Of a DNA stretch of 64,000 nt, positions 24,785 through 35,115 are shown piece after piece. Each line of letters opens with the position of its first letter. Positions within the stretch are counted from its first letter, which is position 1. Source of the stretch: Mesorhizobium sp. AR10 (lineage in GTDB: Bacteria; Pseudomonadota; Alphaproteobacteria; Rhizobiales; Rhizobiaceae); the NCBI RefSeq assembly GCF_024746795.1, contig NZ_CP080524.1:3140001-3204000 (forward strand), in the 5' to 3' direction. The notes under the pieces are model-generated. The model was not told the DNA's origin and did no database searches. It saw only the letters and a program-made list of their open reading frames with translations. The position numbers were made by a program, and so were the translations under genes.

Positions 24785-25007
24785 GTATTTTCTTCACAGC
24801 GGCGATAAAGAGGATCTGTCACCAGATCCAGTTCAGGCAAATCTGCCAAAACCAATCGATGACGATCGGTGCGAGCCAGCCACTGTTCCACCTGACGTGA
24901 AATCCCTGGTGTCACGGATTTGCCTGTCGTGGCGCTGCTCGGCGCCGCGAATGCGCCGATAGTGGCGGCCGAACGGTCGATTTGCAGAACCGCGGACAGG
25001 AAACGCC

Positions 25008-26240
25008 TTGACCACAAACGTCTCCAGCCAGGCGAGCAGTCCCGGCATCGACAGCAGCTATGCATGGATGCGGCTCGGCATTTCGATGCTGCTGTCGACG
25101 ATCGGCGGCGTCGGCATGTGGGCTGTGGTCGTGGTGCTGCCCGCCGTGCAGGCTGAATTCGGCGTCGATCGCGCGGCGGCGTCGATACCCTATACCGCGA
25201 CCATGGTTGGTTTCGCCGCCGGCAATGTGCTGGTCGGCCGCGCCATCGACCGCATAGGCTACTGGATCCCCGCCTTGATAGCCTCGGCAGCGCTCGGATC
25301 CGGTTTCCTGCTGGCGTCGCTAACCACATCGATCCTGCAGTTCACGCTTGTCCAGGGGCTTCTGATCGGTGTCGGCACGTCGGCGATCTTCGGTCCGCTG
25401 ATCGCCGACATATCGCATTGGTTCAACCGCCGCCGCGGCGTCGCGGTGGCGGCTGCCGCCTCCGGCAACTACCTCGCCGGCGCGATCTGGCCGGCTGTCA
25501 TGCCCTATGTCATGCAAAGCGAAGGCTGGCGTTTCACCTATGCCGCGATCGGCGTCGTCTGCCTCGCGACCATGGTGCCGCTGATCCTGATGCTCAGGCG
25601 CGGCCCGCCCCGCGAAGCCGCGGCTGGTGCGCCCGGAAGCCGGCCGGTCCAGCCGATCTCGTTGTCGCCGGCGGCCTTGCAGGTGCTGCTCGTCATCGCC
25701 GGCCTTGGCTGCTGTGTGGCTATGTCGATGCCGCAGGTCCATATCGTCGCCTATTGCATGGATCTCGGCTACGGCGTCGCGCACGGCGCCGACATGCTGT
25801 CGATCATGCTGGCGGCGGGCGTCGTCAGCCGGCTTGCGTCCGGCTTTCTTGCCGACCGCATCGGCGGTGTCAAAACCGTGCTGATCGGCACGGTGCTGCA
25901 ATGCCTGTCGCTGCTGTTCTATATTCCCTTCGACGGGCTTGCCTCGCTTTATGTCGTCTCGCTGGTCTTTGGCCTGTCGCAAGGCGGCATCGTGCCTTGC
26001 TATGCCATCATCGTACGCGAATACATGCCGGCAAAAGAAGCCGGCCAGCGCGTCGGCATCGTCATGATGGCGACCATCTTCGGCATGGCGATCGGCGGCT
26101 GGATGTCTGGGTGGATTTACGATCTGACCGGCTCCTATGCCGCGGCATTCCTCAATGGCATTGCCTGGAACCTTCTAAACATACTGGCAATGACGCTGTT
26201 GCTGTGGAAAGCCCGGCGCAGCGCTATGGCGATGGCTTAA
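25008..26240 (+). CDS. MFS transporter, monocarboxylate/oxalate-type
   Basis: A 410-residue protein with about 12 transmembrane segments. Loop 2-3 has GRAIDRIGYWIPAL and loop 8-9 has GFLADRIGGVKTVL, the paired MFS motif A. The overall pattern fits the MCT/OFA group that carries small organic acids. The best start is TTG 25008, after ACAGGA; the first in-frame ATG is at 25068, inside the first hydrophobic region, which would truncate it. It follows the GntR paralogue by 223 bases, a stretch with a GGATCTG/CAGATCC hairpin at 24812-24829 and no gene. Uptake of a sugar acid for the neighbouring dehydrogenases is a reasonable guess. Confidence 0.82.
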   Translation: MTTNVSSQASSPGIDSSYAWMRLGISMLLSTIGGVGMWAVVVVLPAVQAEFGVDRAAASIPYTATMVGFAAGNVLVGRAIDRIGYWIPALIASAALGSGFLLASLTTSILQFTLVQGLLIGVGTSAIFGPLIADISHWFNRRRGVAVAAAASGNYLAGAIWPAVMPYVMQSEGWRFTYAAIGVVCLATMVPLILMLRRGPPREAAAGAPGSRPVQPISLSPAALQVLLVIAGLGCCVAMSMPQVHIVAYCMDLGYGVAHGADMLSIMLAAGVVSRLASGFLADRIGGVKTVLIGTVLQCLSLLFYIPFDGLASLYVVSLVFGLSQGGIVPCYAIIVREYMPAKEAGQRVGIVMMATIFGMAIGGWMSGWIYDLTGSYAAAFLNGIAWNLLNILAMTLLLWKARRSAMAMA

Positions 26241-26419
26241 GACGCTCCAGCGGGCACACGACTTCCCGCCAGTTCGCTTGACAATGGCGGAAGGCTGCGC
26301 GACGCCAGACGGCGAGTGGGTGCGGCAACAGGCCGGTTCGGCATGGCGACAGTGGCAATGACGCTGAATATCGTTTCGCGGCCGCGCTTCGGCGAAGGCA
26401 CGGCGCGGGGAGCAAGGCC

Positions 26420-27448
26420 TTGATCAAGCCGCGCTCACGGCGCGGCGGCGGCCGCCCAACCATTGCCGATGTCGCGCGCAAGGCCGGCGTCGGCGCCATC
26501 ACCGTGTCGCGTGCCTTGCGCGAGCCGGCGCGCGTTTCGGAGGATTTGCGCAAACAAATCCAGGCCGCCGTCGACGAACTCGGCTATGTGCCGGACCCGA
26601 ATGCGCGGGCGCTGGCCTCGGCACGCGCCGAGGTCTTTGGCGTGCTGGTGCCCTCGCTCACCAACAATGTCTTTGCCGAGGTGGTGCGCGGCATCTACGA
26701 CAGTCTGTCGGACGGCCCGTTCCGCGTTCAGCTCGGCAACACCCATTATTCAGGCCTCGAGGAAGAACGGCTGCTGCAAGTGTTCGGGCCCCAGCGCCCG
26801 GCGGCACTGATCGTTGCCGGCATCGACCAGACACCGACGTCGCGGAAACTGCTGGAGACGGCCGGCTGCCCGGTGGTGCAGGTCATGGAGACCGGCCCCG
26901 ATCCAGTCGATATGCTGGTCGGCTTCTCGCATCTCGACGGCGGCCGGGTGGCGACGCAGCACCTGATCGAGGCCGGTTACCGGCGGATCGGCTTCATCGG
27001 CGCGCGGATGGATCCGCGTTCGCAGCGGCGCCTGGCCGGCTACCGCGCGGCGATGGAAGCTGCCGGCTTGTTCGATGCGCGGCTGGTCACCACTACGCTC
27101 CTGCCGTCCAGCGTGACGCTCGGGCGCGAGTTGTTGCGCGACGCACTGGCCAAGATGCCGACGCTCGACGGGGTCTTCTGCAACAATGACGATATCGCGC
27201 TCGGCGTGCTGTTCGAATGCCACCGCGCCTCGATCGCCGTGCCGAAGACGATCGGCATCGTCGGCTTCAACGATCTCGACATGATGCAGTCGGCGTTTCC
27301 GTCGATCACCAGCGTCCGCACCCACCGCTATGAAATCGGCAGGCGAGCCGTCGCCATGGCTTTGGCCGCGATCGCCGGCAACAGGCCCGAAAATCGGGTC
27401 GTCGACCTCGGTTTCGAACTCCAGCGCCGCGAGAGCACCGCCCGCTGA
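26420..27448 (+). CDS. LacI-family regulator, GntR (gluconate repressor)-like
   Basis: A 342-residue repressor. The LacI helix-turn-helix and hinge, RPTIADVARKAGVGAITVSR, occupies residues 12-31. The periplasmic-binding-like effector domain follows, with GVLVPSLTNNVFAEV and GIVGFNDLDMM. The start appears to be TTG 26420, with GGGGAG at the right distance. No ATG lies nearby that keeps the DNA-binding domain. It stands directly upstream of an importer operon that ends in gluconokinase, and a perfect LacI-type palindrome lies between them. It is probably the local repressor, released by gluconate or a related sugar acid. Confidence 0.88.
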   Translation: MIKPRSRRGGGRPTIADVARKAGVGAITVSRALREPARVSEDLRKQIQAAVDELGYVPDPNARALASARAEVFGVLVPSLTNNVFAEVVRGIYDSLSDGPFRVQLGNTHYSGLEEERLLQVFGPQRPAALIVAGIDQTPTSRKLLETAGCPVVQVMETGPDPVDMLVGFSHLDGGRVATQHLIEAGYRRIGFIGARMDPRSQRRLAGYRAAMEAAGLFDARLVTTTLLPSSVTLGRELLRDALAKMPTLDGVFCNNDDIALGVLFECHRASIAVPKTIGIVGFNDLDMMQSAFPSITSVRTHRYEIGRRAVAMALAAIAGNRPENRVVDLGFELQRRESTAR

Positions 27449-27489
27449 AGGCGTTTCTGCGTCCTTCAAATGGCACTTTACACAACGTC

Positions 27490-27505
27490 ATGGTAGCGCT
27501 ACCAT
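27490..27505. promoter_or_regulatory. LacI-type operator palindrome
   Basis: ATGGTAGCGCTACCAT is a perfect 16-base palindrome with a central CG, the classical LacI-family operator form. It is 41 bases after the lacI-type gene and 244 bases before the binding protein gene at 27750. It lies upstream of two AT-rich promoter-like repeats. Confidence 0.75.
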
Positions 27506-27542
27506 ATGCTTTGCACAGAAGTTCGCGACAGCAGCCGGAGCC

Positions 27543-27589
27543 TGTTTATTATATATAAGCGACAGCTCATGCTTGTTTATTATGTATAA
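27543..27589 (+). repeat. Two AT-rich 16-base direct repeats with -10-like ends
   Basis: TGTTTATTATATATAA (27543-27558) and TGTTTATTATGTATAA (27574-27589) differ at one base and are 31 bases apart, three helical turns. They end in TATAAG and TATAAT, good -10 hexamers. They stand out in GC-rich DNA. Tandem promoters or phased activator sites are both possible. Confidence 0.55.
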
Positions 27590-27749
27590 TATGATAGTTT
27601 TTGTTCCGGCTTACGAAGGCGACAAGGAGGGGATCGGGTCGGCATTCGGCCACCTGAAGAGCGTGACGGGCAAGGCGGGAGGTGCCGGGCCAGACGCGCG
27701 ATTTGACGACGCGTAAAAACAATCAGAACTGCAACTGGGAGGAATATCG

Positions 27750-28874
27750 ATGATCAAGTCACTCGTTGGTGGCATCGTTGCCGCCACTGCATTCGTCATG
27801 TTGAGCTCGTCGGCAATCGCCGATCCTGAAATCGTCAAGGGACCGGCCGCCGAGCCGGATTGCTTCGCGCCGTGGGCCGCCGACACGCAATTCTTCAAAT
27901 TCCCCAAGAAAGACGGTCCGTACCGCATTGCGCTCGCCAATGGCTATATTGCCAACACCTGGCGCATTCAGATGATCCAGACCGCCAAGGCCTACGCAGC
28001 GCAAAAAGACGTCGCCGCCAAGCTGAAGGAATTCAAGGTGGTGTCGACCGGTGAGGACGTGCCGGCACAGATTTCGGCGATCAACAACTTCATCGATTCC
28101 GGCTATGACGCCATCGTCGTCAACGCCCAGAACCCGACAGCCTTCGGGCCGGTCATCAAGCGTGCCAAGGAAGCCGGCGTCGTGCTGGTTGCCTTCGACA
28201 ACATCCTCGATACCAAGGATGCCATCAACGTCAATGTCGACCAGAAGGGTCTTGGCGAACTTTGGGGCAACTGGCTGATCAGCCATATACCCGATGGCGG
28301 AAAGATACTTGAAGTGCGCGGCGTTGCAGGCACGTCGGTCGATACCGACCGCCACAATGGCATCCATGAGGTCTTCGCCGCTTCGGGCAAGAAATGGGAA
28401 GTCACCGAAGTTGCCGGCAAGTGGGATGATCCGACAGCACAGAAGGTCACGGCTGACGCCATCGCCACCAACGGTCCGTTCGTCGGCATCACCGGCCAGG
28501 GCGGCGACACCGGCATCGTGCAGGCGATGATCGACGCCAAGCATCCGTTCGTGCCGTTCGGCGGCGAAACCGAGAATGGCTTCCGCAAATTCTGCGCGAA
28601 GCATGCCGCCGACGGGCTGAAATGCTCGTCCGCGGGCACCGGTCCGGCCCAGGTGGCGGTTGCAATCAAGACGGCGATCGCCGCGCTCGAGGGTCAGGTC
28701 GTGCCGCAATCGGTCAAGCTGCCGCTGGCCATCGTCGAGGATCCGAACTTCAAGGAAGGCCAGGACTACTTCCCCGACCAGTCCGACAATTTCTTCGTCG
28801 GCAATGCCTTCCCGACCTGCGGCATCAATTTCACCGCGCAGGAAATCATGGGCCAGACCAAAGAGAACCAGTAA
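27750..28874 (+). CDS. Sugar ABC transporter substrate-binding protein (periplasmic type 1)
   Basis: A 374-residue protein with a signal peptide (SLVGGIVAATAFVMLSSSAI, cleaved near AIA-D). It has a ribose-binding-protein-like fold with IALANGYIANTWRIQM, AINNFIDSGYDAIVVNAQNP and VAFDNILDTKDA. It is the periplasmic receptor of the importer encoded by the next three genes. GGGAGGA before the ATG supports the start. A perfect 9-base hairpin follows the stop. The operon ends with gluconokinase and is preceded by a GntR-like LacI repressor, so gluconate or another aldonate is the favoured ligand. That is inference. Confidence 0.88.
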   Translation: MIKSLVGGIVAATAFVMLSSSAIADPEIVKGPAAEPDCFAPWAADTQFFKFPKKDGPYRIALANGYIANTWRIQMIQTAKAYAAQKDVAAKLKEFKVVSTGEDVPAQISAINNFIDSGYDAIVVNAQNPTAFGPVIKRAKEAGVVLVAFDNILDTKDAINVNVDQKGLGELWGNWLISHIPDGGKILEVRGVAGTSVDTDRHNGIHEVFAASGKKWEVTEVAGKWDDPTAQKVTADAIATNGPFVGITGQGGDTGIVQAMIDAKHPFVPFGGETENGFRKFCAKHAADGLKCSSAGTGPAQVAVAIKTAIAALEGQVVPQSVKLPLAIVEDPNFKEGQDYFPDQSDNFFVGNAFPTCGINFTAQEIMGQTKENQ

Positions 28875-28894
28875 GCTTACCTGCCAATCACCCA

Positions 28895-28917
28895 GCGCCG
28901 CGGTCAGCCCGCGGCGC
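28895..28917 (+). terminator. Intercistronic stem-loop after the binding protein gene
   Basis: A perfect 9-base GC stem (GCGCCGCGG with CCGCGGCGC) closes a TCAGC loop. It lies between the binding protein and ATPase genes without a T tract. It probably protects the upstream mRNA and lowers downstream expression. Confidence 0.6.
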
Positions 28918-28951
28918 CGGTTCCCAACAACAAGCGCCTTGGGAGGGGCCG

Positions 28952-30499
<1,548 letters not shown>

Positions 30500-30512
30500 A
30501 GGGGATCATGGA

Positions 30513-31493
30513 GTGAAAGATTGGCGCTACTGGCTTGCCGAACAGCGCGGAACGCTGCTGGCGTTCGGCATTTTCATCGCCATGTTCGTGATCTACACCT
30601 CGAACCATCCGGCCGGCTTCACCGCCAATGTCGTGCAGACGGCCTCGAACAAGGGCGTGCTGCTCGCTTTCGTGGCGATGGCGCAGACGCTGGTGGTGAT
30701 CACTGCCGGCATCGACCTTTCCATCGGCATGATCTTCACGCTGACCAATTGCCTGGCCTCGTGGCTGGTCATCGGCACCGGCATCGAAACGGCGTTCGGT
30801 GTCTTCGCGGTGCTTGGCACCGGGCTGTTCTGTGGGGCGGTCAACGGCGCCATCGTCATCTATGGGCGCCTGCAGCCGATTGTCGCCACCATCGCCACCG
30901 GCGCGGTCTATTTCGGCATCGCGCTGCTGCTGCGGCCGTTCCCAGGCGGTTCGGTCAACGAGGATCTCGCCGACGCGCTGACCGGGCGCCTGTTTGGCGT
31001 GGTACCGGCGAGCCTGGTCGTGCTGCTGGCGGTGGTGCTTGTCGTCTGGGTGCCGTTCAGCCGCTCGGTGCTCGGCCGCGCCGCCTACGCGGCCGGGTCA
31101 TCGGAGACAGCGGCCTACATGTCGGGCGTGCCAATCCGGCGCGGCAAGTTCGCCGCTTACGCGCTTGCCGGGCTGCTGGCCGCGATCGGCGGGCTGTTCC
31201 TGACCTTCTTCACCTATACCGGCGATGCGGCCTATGCCAGCGGCAATGCCTACACCTTGTTCTCGATCGCTGCCGTCGTGCTCGGCGGTGTTTCGCTGTT
31301 TGGCGGCAAGGGCAGCGCCATCGGCGCGATCTTCGGAGCGCTGGCTTTCCGCACCATCGGCGACCTGCTCTTCGTCTTCGATTTCGATCCGCTCTGGCAG
31401 CCGCTGTTCCAAGGTATTGTCCTTTTGATCGCGGTCAGCCTCGGCGCGTTCGCATTGTTCAGGGTCCGCAACCGGCTGGAGTGGTTCCTGTGA
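30513..31493 (+). CDS. Sugar ABC transporter permease 1 (RbsC/AraH-like)
   Basis: A 326-residue membrane protein of the branched-chain/ribose permease family. It has TLVVITAGIDLSIGMIFTL, the characteristic family segment, and IAAVVLGGVSLFGGKGSAIG near the C-terminus. The start is GTG at 30513. Its stop overlaps the GTG of the second permease, so the two are coupled. Two different permease genes suggest a heterodimeric channel. Confidence 0.9.
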   Translation: MKDWRYWLAEQRGTLLAFGIFIAMFVIYTSNHPAGFTANVVQTASNKGVLLAFVAMAQTLVVITAGIDLSIGMIFTLTNCLASWLVIGTGIETAFGVFAVLGTGLFCGAVNGAIVIYGRLQPIVATIATGAVYFGIALLLRPFPGGSVNEDLADALTGRLFGVVPASLVVLLAVVLVVWVPFSRSVLGRAAYAAGSSETAAYMSGVPIRRGKFAAYALAGLLAAIGGLFLTFFTYTGDAAYASGNAYTLFSIAAVVLGGVSLFGGKGSAIGAIFGALAFRTIGDLLFVFDFDPLWQPLFQGIVLLIAVSLGAFALFRVRNRLEWFL

Positions 31494-32476
31494 GCGAAAC
31501 GACCATTGCCGGCATTGCCAACCGGATGCCGAAATTCATCCGCCGCTCCGACCCGGCGGTGTTGACGGCGTTTGCCTGCATCGTGCTGCTGCTGTTTCTG
31601 GGCAGTCTCTATTCACGCAGCTTCCTGTCGCCGGAATATCTGTTGCAGCAGCTCAAGGTGGCCTCGTTTCTCGGCGTCATCGCCACCGGTATGATGCTGG
31701 TCATCCTGCTCGGGCAGATCGACCTGTCGGTGCCATGGTCGGTGGCAGTGGGCGCCATGATGGCCAGTGCGTTGGCGGCCTTCGGGCCGGTTGGTGTTGC
31801 GTTGGCAATCCCGTTCGGCATTTTCTGCGGCATGTTGATCGGCATCGTCAACGGCATCGGGGTCGCCTATCTGCGCATTCCCTCGATGATCATCACGCTG
31901 GCCACCAACGCCGTCGCGCAAGGGCTGATGGTGGTCTATACCGGCGGGTTCTCGCCGCAGGATTCGGCAACTGGGGCGATGCGCTATCTGGCGACCGGCT
32001 TTGCCATTCCGGGCGTGCCCAATGCCGTCGTCATCTGGGCACTGATCGGGGCTGCGATGGTCTTCGTGCTGACCCGCACCAGCTTTGGCCGCAGCGTCTA
32101 TGGCATCGGCAATCGCGAGCGCGCCGCCTACCTCTCCGGCATCGACACGCGCCGCGTGGTGATGATCGCCTTCGCGGTTTCGGGCGGGCTCTCCGCCTTT
32201 GGTGGTGTGCTGCTGGCCGGCTATGCTTCCAAGGCGGCACAGTCGATGGGCGATGCCTATCTCTTGCCGTCGATCGCCGCGGTGGTGCTTGGCGGCACCT
32301 CCATCCTTGGTGGGCGCGGCTCCTATCTCGGCACCGTGGCCGGCGTCATCCTGATCACGCTGCTGCAATCCATTCTCTCCGTCATGCAGATGCCGGAGGC
32401 GGGACGGCAGATCACCTATGGCGTCGTCATCGTCGCCATGCTGCTTCTCTATGGCCGCGCGCCGGCAAGCCGCTGA
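31490..32476 (+). CDS. Sugar ABC transporter permease 2 (RbsC/AraH-like)
   Basis: A 328-residue membrane protein. It has MLVILLGQIDLSVPWSVAVG in place of the usual GIDLSVGS segment; Gln replaces Gly and a Pro-Trp insertion follows. It also has IAAVVLGGTSILGGRGSYLG near the C-terminus. It starts with GTG at 31490, sharing four bases with the stop of permease 1. The variant in the conserved segment, next to a normal partner, suggests specialised halves of a heterodimer. Gluconokinase starts three bases after its stop. Confidence 0.88.
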   Translation: MSETTIAGIANRMPKFIRRSDPAVLTAFACIVLLLFLGSLYSRSFLSPEYLLQQLKVASFLGVIATGMMLVILLGQIDLSVPWSVAVGAMMASALAAFGPVGVALAIPFGIFCGMLIGIVNGIGVAYLRIPSMIITLATNAVAQGLMVVYTGGFSPQDSATGAMRYLATGFAIPGVPNAVVIWALIGAAMVFVLTRTSFGRSVYGIGNRERAAYLSGIDTRRVVMIAFAVSGGLSAFGGVLLAGYASKAAQSMGDAYLLPSIAAVVLGGTSILGGRGSYLGTVAGVILITLLQSILSVMQMPEAGRQITYGVVIVAMLLLYGRAPASR

Positions 32477-32479
32477 CCC

Positions 32480-33028
32480 GTGGACGAAAAGGCGCCGCAA
32501 CCCCAGACGAGCATTGTTCGAGCGCTGCCGGCCGTCGTGGTCATGGGCGTCGCCGGCTGTGGCAAATCGGTCGTCGGCAAGGCGCTGGCTGCGGCGCTCG
32601 GTGCCAGCTTTGTCGAAGGCGACCAGCTGCATCCGCCCGAAAACGTCGCGCGCATGGCGAGCGGCCAGCCGCTCACCGATGCGTTGCGCGAAGGCTGGCT
32701 CGACGCCATCGGCCGACAGATCGCGGCGTCGGTCGGCAGCGGGCAGGGCGTGGTCGCCGCCTGCTCGGCGCTGAAACGCAGCTATCGCGAGAGCCTGCGC
32801 GGTTTTTGCCAGGACATCGTTTTCATCTATCTGATGATCGACCCGGCGACGGCAAAGCGACGTGTCGGCAACCGCAAGGGTCATTTCATGCCGGCAAGCC
32901 TGGTCGACAGCCAGTTCGCTATCCTCGAAGCGCCTGATGCAGACGAGCGGGCACTGACGCTCGACGCGACACGCCCGGTCTCCGACCTTGTCGGAGATGT
33001 CGTGGTTCAGCTCAGTGCGATCTTATGA
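32480..33028 (+). CDS. gntK: Gluconokinase
   Basis: A 182-residue P-loop kinase with GVAGCGKS at residues 23-30. The gluconokinase signature GDQLHPPENVARMASGQPLT lies at about residues 57-76, followed by ACSALKRSYRE. The enzyme phosphorylates D-gluconate to 6-phosphogluconate in the cytoplasm, feeding the Entner-Doudoroff and pentose phosphate pathways. The start is GTG 32480, three bases after the permease stop, so it is the last gene of the importer operon. Its 3' end overlaps the convergent acyltransferase-like gene by six bases. Its presence is the best clue that the importer carries gluconate. Confidence 0.9.
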   Translation: MDEKAPQPQTSIVRALPAVVVMGVAGCGKSVVGKALAAALGASFVEGDQLHPPENVARMASGQPLTDALREGWLDAIGRQIAASVGSGQGVVAACSALKRSYRESLRGFCQDIVFIYLMIDPATAKRRVGNRKGHFMPASLVDSQFAILEAPDADERALTLDATRPVSDLVGDVVVQLSAIL

Positions 33029-34180
33029 AATTGTGCCGGGATCGTTGTCTAGCGCGGTGTCGTCCGGCCGATCGGTGAGCCGTTCGTGACCGGACCACGA
33101 CATCATCTGATCAGGATGCAGCCTCACGGCTTCCAGGAACCGGTCGCGCTTGAGCAGGATGTAGTGCGCCTGCACCGCCATGTTCTTTGCCTCCATACCC
33201 CCGGGCTTGGGGCGGCCGGACTTCGCTGCCGCCGGCACCAGTTCGGGGCTTATGACGGCCCGGTATTCGCCGAACGGGATCGTCTCGAAGGTCGACATGG
33301 CAAACAGCGCCGTACCGCCTCGCGCGGCAAAATTTGCCGGCGCCGAGGCGAGGTGCGTCCAGCCGCTTTCCCCAAGACTTGCTTCCGCAAATGTCGAGCC
33401 GGCATGGATGTTGTTGGTCATCAGGACAACGCCGTTGCCCTTCAGGATCTTCTGCATGCGTAGGGTCACCTGATAGGCGTCGCTGCGGTCAAACACGACC
33501 CGGCTTTTCAGGAAACGGTTTTCGACCGCAACCATCGGCGGATTGAGGAAACGCAAGCCGAACATCGAGTCGGAAATGCCGTGGAAGCGGACGCTCACCT
33601 GATGGGCTTCGACGCCGGCCTCATGCAGCGCGCGCTTGCCGATGATCGTCTGGCTGGCGAACTGGTCGCACCAGATGATGGCGCCGCGACCGCGCTTTAG
33701 TGCCTCCTGAAGACCGTCCAGGCCCTCCAGACGGATGGCCGGCGACCAGCGCTTGCCGACCAGATGCGCGGCAAGCTGCAGGCGTCGGCGGTGGAGGCCG
33801 GCAAGCATGGCCCTGAACAGTCTTTGCGCATCGACGCCGTTGCCAAGCACTGCGCGCGTTGCCAGGGCGTAGCGCGAAAATCCCTTGCGGATGTGGCGTT
33901 TCAGCCGAAGCCCGGAGACCCAGCCACAGATCGGCGCCCACCATCTGACCGGCAGCGTCGCCGCAACACCGAGATAGAAGCAGAACAACAGGCTTTCGCG
34001 GAAGTCCTTGTTGGAGAAGCGACGCAGTTTTCCGGGTTTGACGAGCTTTCGGCTGAAGAACCGGACAGACTCGGCGCTTTCCGGCACCAGCACATCAGCG
34101 ATGATTTCAGTGTGAAAGCTGGCGGCGGACGACCCCTTCCGGTTGGCTCTCCTGGATTGTCCGAACCATGGCAGCCTCAT
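33023..34180 (-). CDS. Lysophospholipid/lipid A acyltransferase-like protein (LpxL-type fold), diverged
   Basis: A 385-residue protein with weak but extended similarity to LpxL/HtrB acyltransferases. A hydrophobic helix occurs near residues 64-90, then GRGAIIWCDQFASQTI where active members have the HxxxxE/D catalytic motif. Later come NGVVLMTNNI, RGGTALFAMSTFETIPFGEY and a C-terminal HPDQMMSWSG resembling the family tail. The catalytic histidine is absent at the expected place, so acyl transfer is uncertain. The gene is alone on the minus strand and convergent with gluconokinase. The 205 bases upstream (34181-34385) hold nothing I recognise. Confidence 0.5.
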   Translation of the reverse strand: MRLPWFGQSRRANRKGSSAASFHTEIIADVLVPESAESVRFFSRKLVKPGKLRRFSNKDFRESLLFCFYLGVAATLPVRWWAPICGWVSGLRLKRHIRKGFSRYALATRAVLGNGVDAQRLFRAMLAGLHRRRLQLAAHLVGKRWSPAIRLEGLDGLQEALKRGRGAIIWCDQFASQTIIGKRALHEAGVEAHQVSVRFHGISDSMFGLRFLNPPMVAVENRFLKSRVVFDRSDAYQVTLRMQKILKGNGVVLMTNNIHAGSTFAEASLGESGWTHLASAPANFAARGGTALFAMSTFETIPFGEYRAVISPELVPAAAKSGRPKPGGMEAKNMAVQAHYILLKRDRFLEAVRLHPDQMMSWSGHERLTDRPDDTALDNDPGTIS

Positions 34181-34385
34181 CCGTTCGGTTTCCAGCCTGT
34201 TCTTGTACGCGTCCGAAAATCGCTTTACTGCGTCTGCTCCAAGGGCGCAATCGGGCGCCGATGGGGTGATCTAGGTTCGGCTATTTCGCGCGCAACCGCA
34301 TCGTCGAGTTCAAGCTACCGCGCACATCCTGTTTCTAGGTGTCGGGCTTGCCGGCAAGCTTGGCTTGGTCTGAGGGGGCTAGGTC

Positions 34386-34835
34386 TTAGATCTGCGACGT
34401 CAGTTCGACTGGAAAGTCGTCATTGTCGGCGTCGCGCATGGCGGCGAGGCTGCGGTTGTCCAGCACCTCGGCGATCGCCTGGCGCACCTCCAGCATCATG
34501 TGCCGGACCTGGCAGGTCGCCTCGTCGCAGTCCTCGCAGCGCTGATACTGCGTGCGGCTGGCGCAGGGAATCGGGGCCAGCGGCCCGTCGAGCACGCGCA
34601 CGACATGGCCGATCTTGATTTCGGAGGCCGGCCGGGCGAGGCGGTAGCCGCCTTCCTTGCCCTTGCGGCTCTGGACGAAGCCGGCATTGCGCAACTCGCC
34701 CAGAATGGCATCGAGGAATTTCTTCGGGATGTTGTTGGCGACCGCAATGTCGTTGACGAATGCCAGCTGACCGACCGGAAGGCCGGACAGGTGCACGAGG
34801 GCCTTGAGGCCGTATTTGCCTTTTTTGGTAAGCAT
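34386..34835 (-). CDS. Rrf2-family transcriptional regulator with clustered cysteines
   Basis: A 149-residue regulator. The winged helix-turn-helix is at the N-terminus, with KYGLKALVHL and KKFLDAILGELRNAGFVQS, followed by the wing KGKEGGYRLARP. Cysteines at 91, 100, 103 and 108 (C-x8-C-x2-C-x4-C) could hold an iron-sulfur cluster. Their spacing differs from the three-Cys pattern of IscR and RirA. It lies next to sulfate uptake genes on the same strand. Sensing of cysteine or Fe-S status and control of sulfur uptake is therefore likely. An AACCGCC/GGCGGTT hairpin at 34861-34881 lies just upstream and could be in its leader. Confidence 0.85.
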   Translation of the reverse strand: MLTKKGKYGLKALVHLSGLPVGQLAFVNDIAVANNIPKKFLDAILGELRNAGFVQSRKGKEGGYRLARPASEIKIGHVVRVLDGPLAPIPCASRTQYQRCEDCDEATCQVRHMMLEVRQAIAEVLDNRSLAAMRDADNDDFPVELTSQI

Positions 34836-35042
34836 GCCCGATTCAGTTCATGAAAACCCCAACCGCCCGCATCTGGCGGTTGTTTGTGTGCAAATCATGA
34901 CGTTTCGTCCGCAATGCAGTTTCGCGAAGCAAGCCGCCCGATCGCACGATAAACACAAGACGTTGATTCTTCGTAACGTTTTGGACAGCCAGCACCGAGC
35001 ATTCACCGGAAAATTACCTTTCCGGATCGCAAAAATGAAGAA

Positions 35043-35061
35043 AGCCGGCACAAAGCCGGCT
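35043..35061 (-). terminator. Rho-independent terminator of the stand-alone sulfate-binding protein gene
   Basis: On the minus strand AGCCGGC-TTTGT-GCCGGCT forms a perfect 7-base stem, followed by a T-rich run (TTCTTCATTTTT). A second hairpin (CCGGAAA/TTTCCGG) lies at 35006-35025. Both are downstream of the gene ending at 35116. Confidence 0.75.
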
Positions 35062-35115
35062 CTCATTTTGCTTGGTCGAGGAGACTGAATGCTTGGCTGA
35101 AGACGTTGCCCGACG

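Noticed and set aside
24812..24829. GGATCTG-TCAC-CAGATCC hairpin after the second GntR gene as a terminator
   Set aside because: There is no T tract and the stem is only seven bases, so it is mentioned only with the neighbouring gene.
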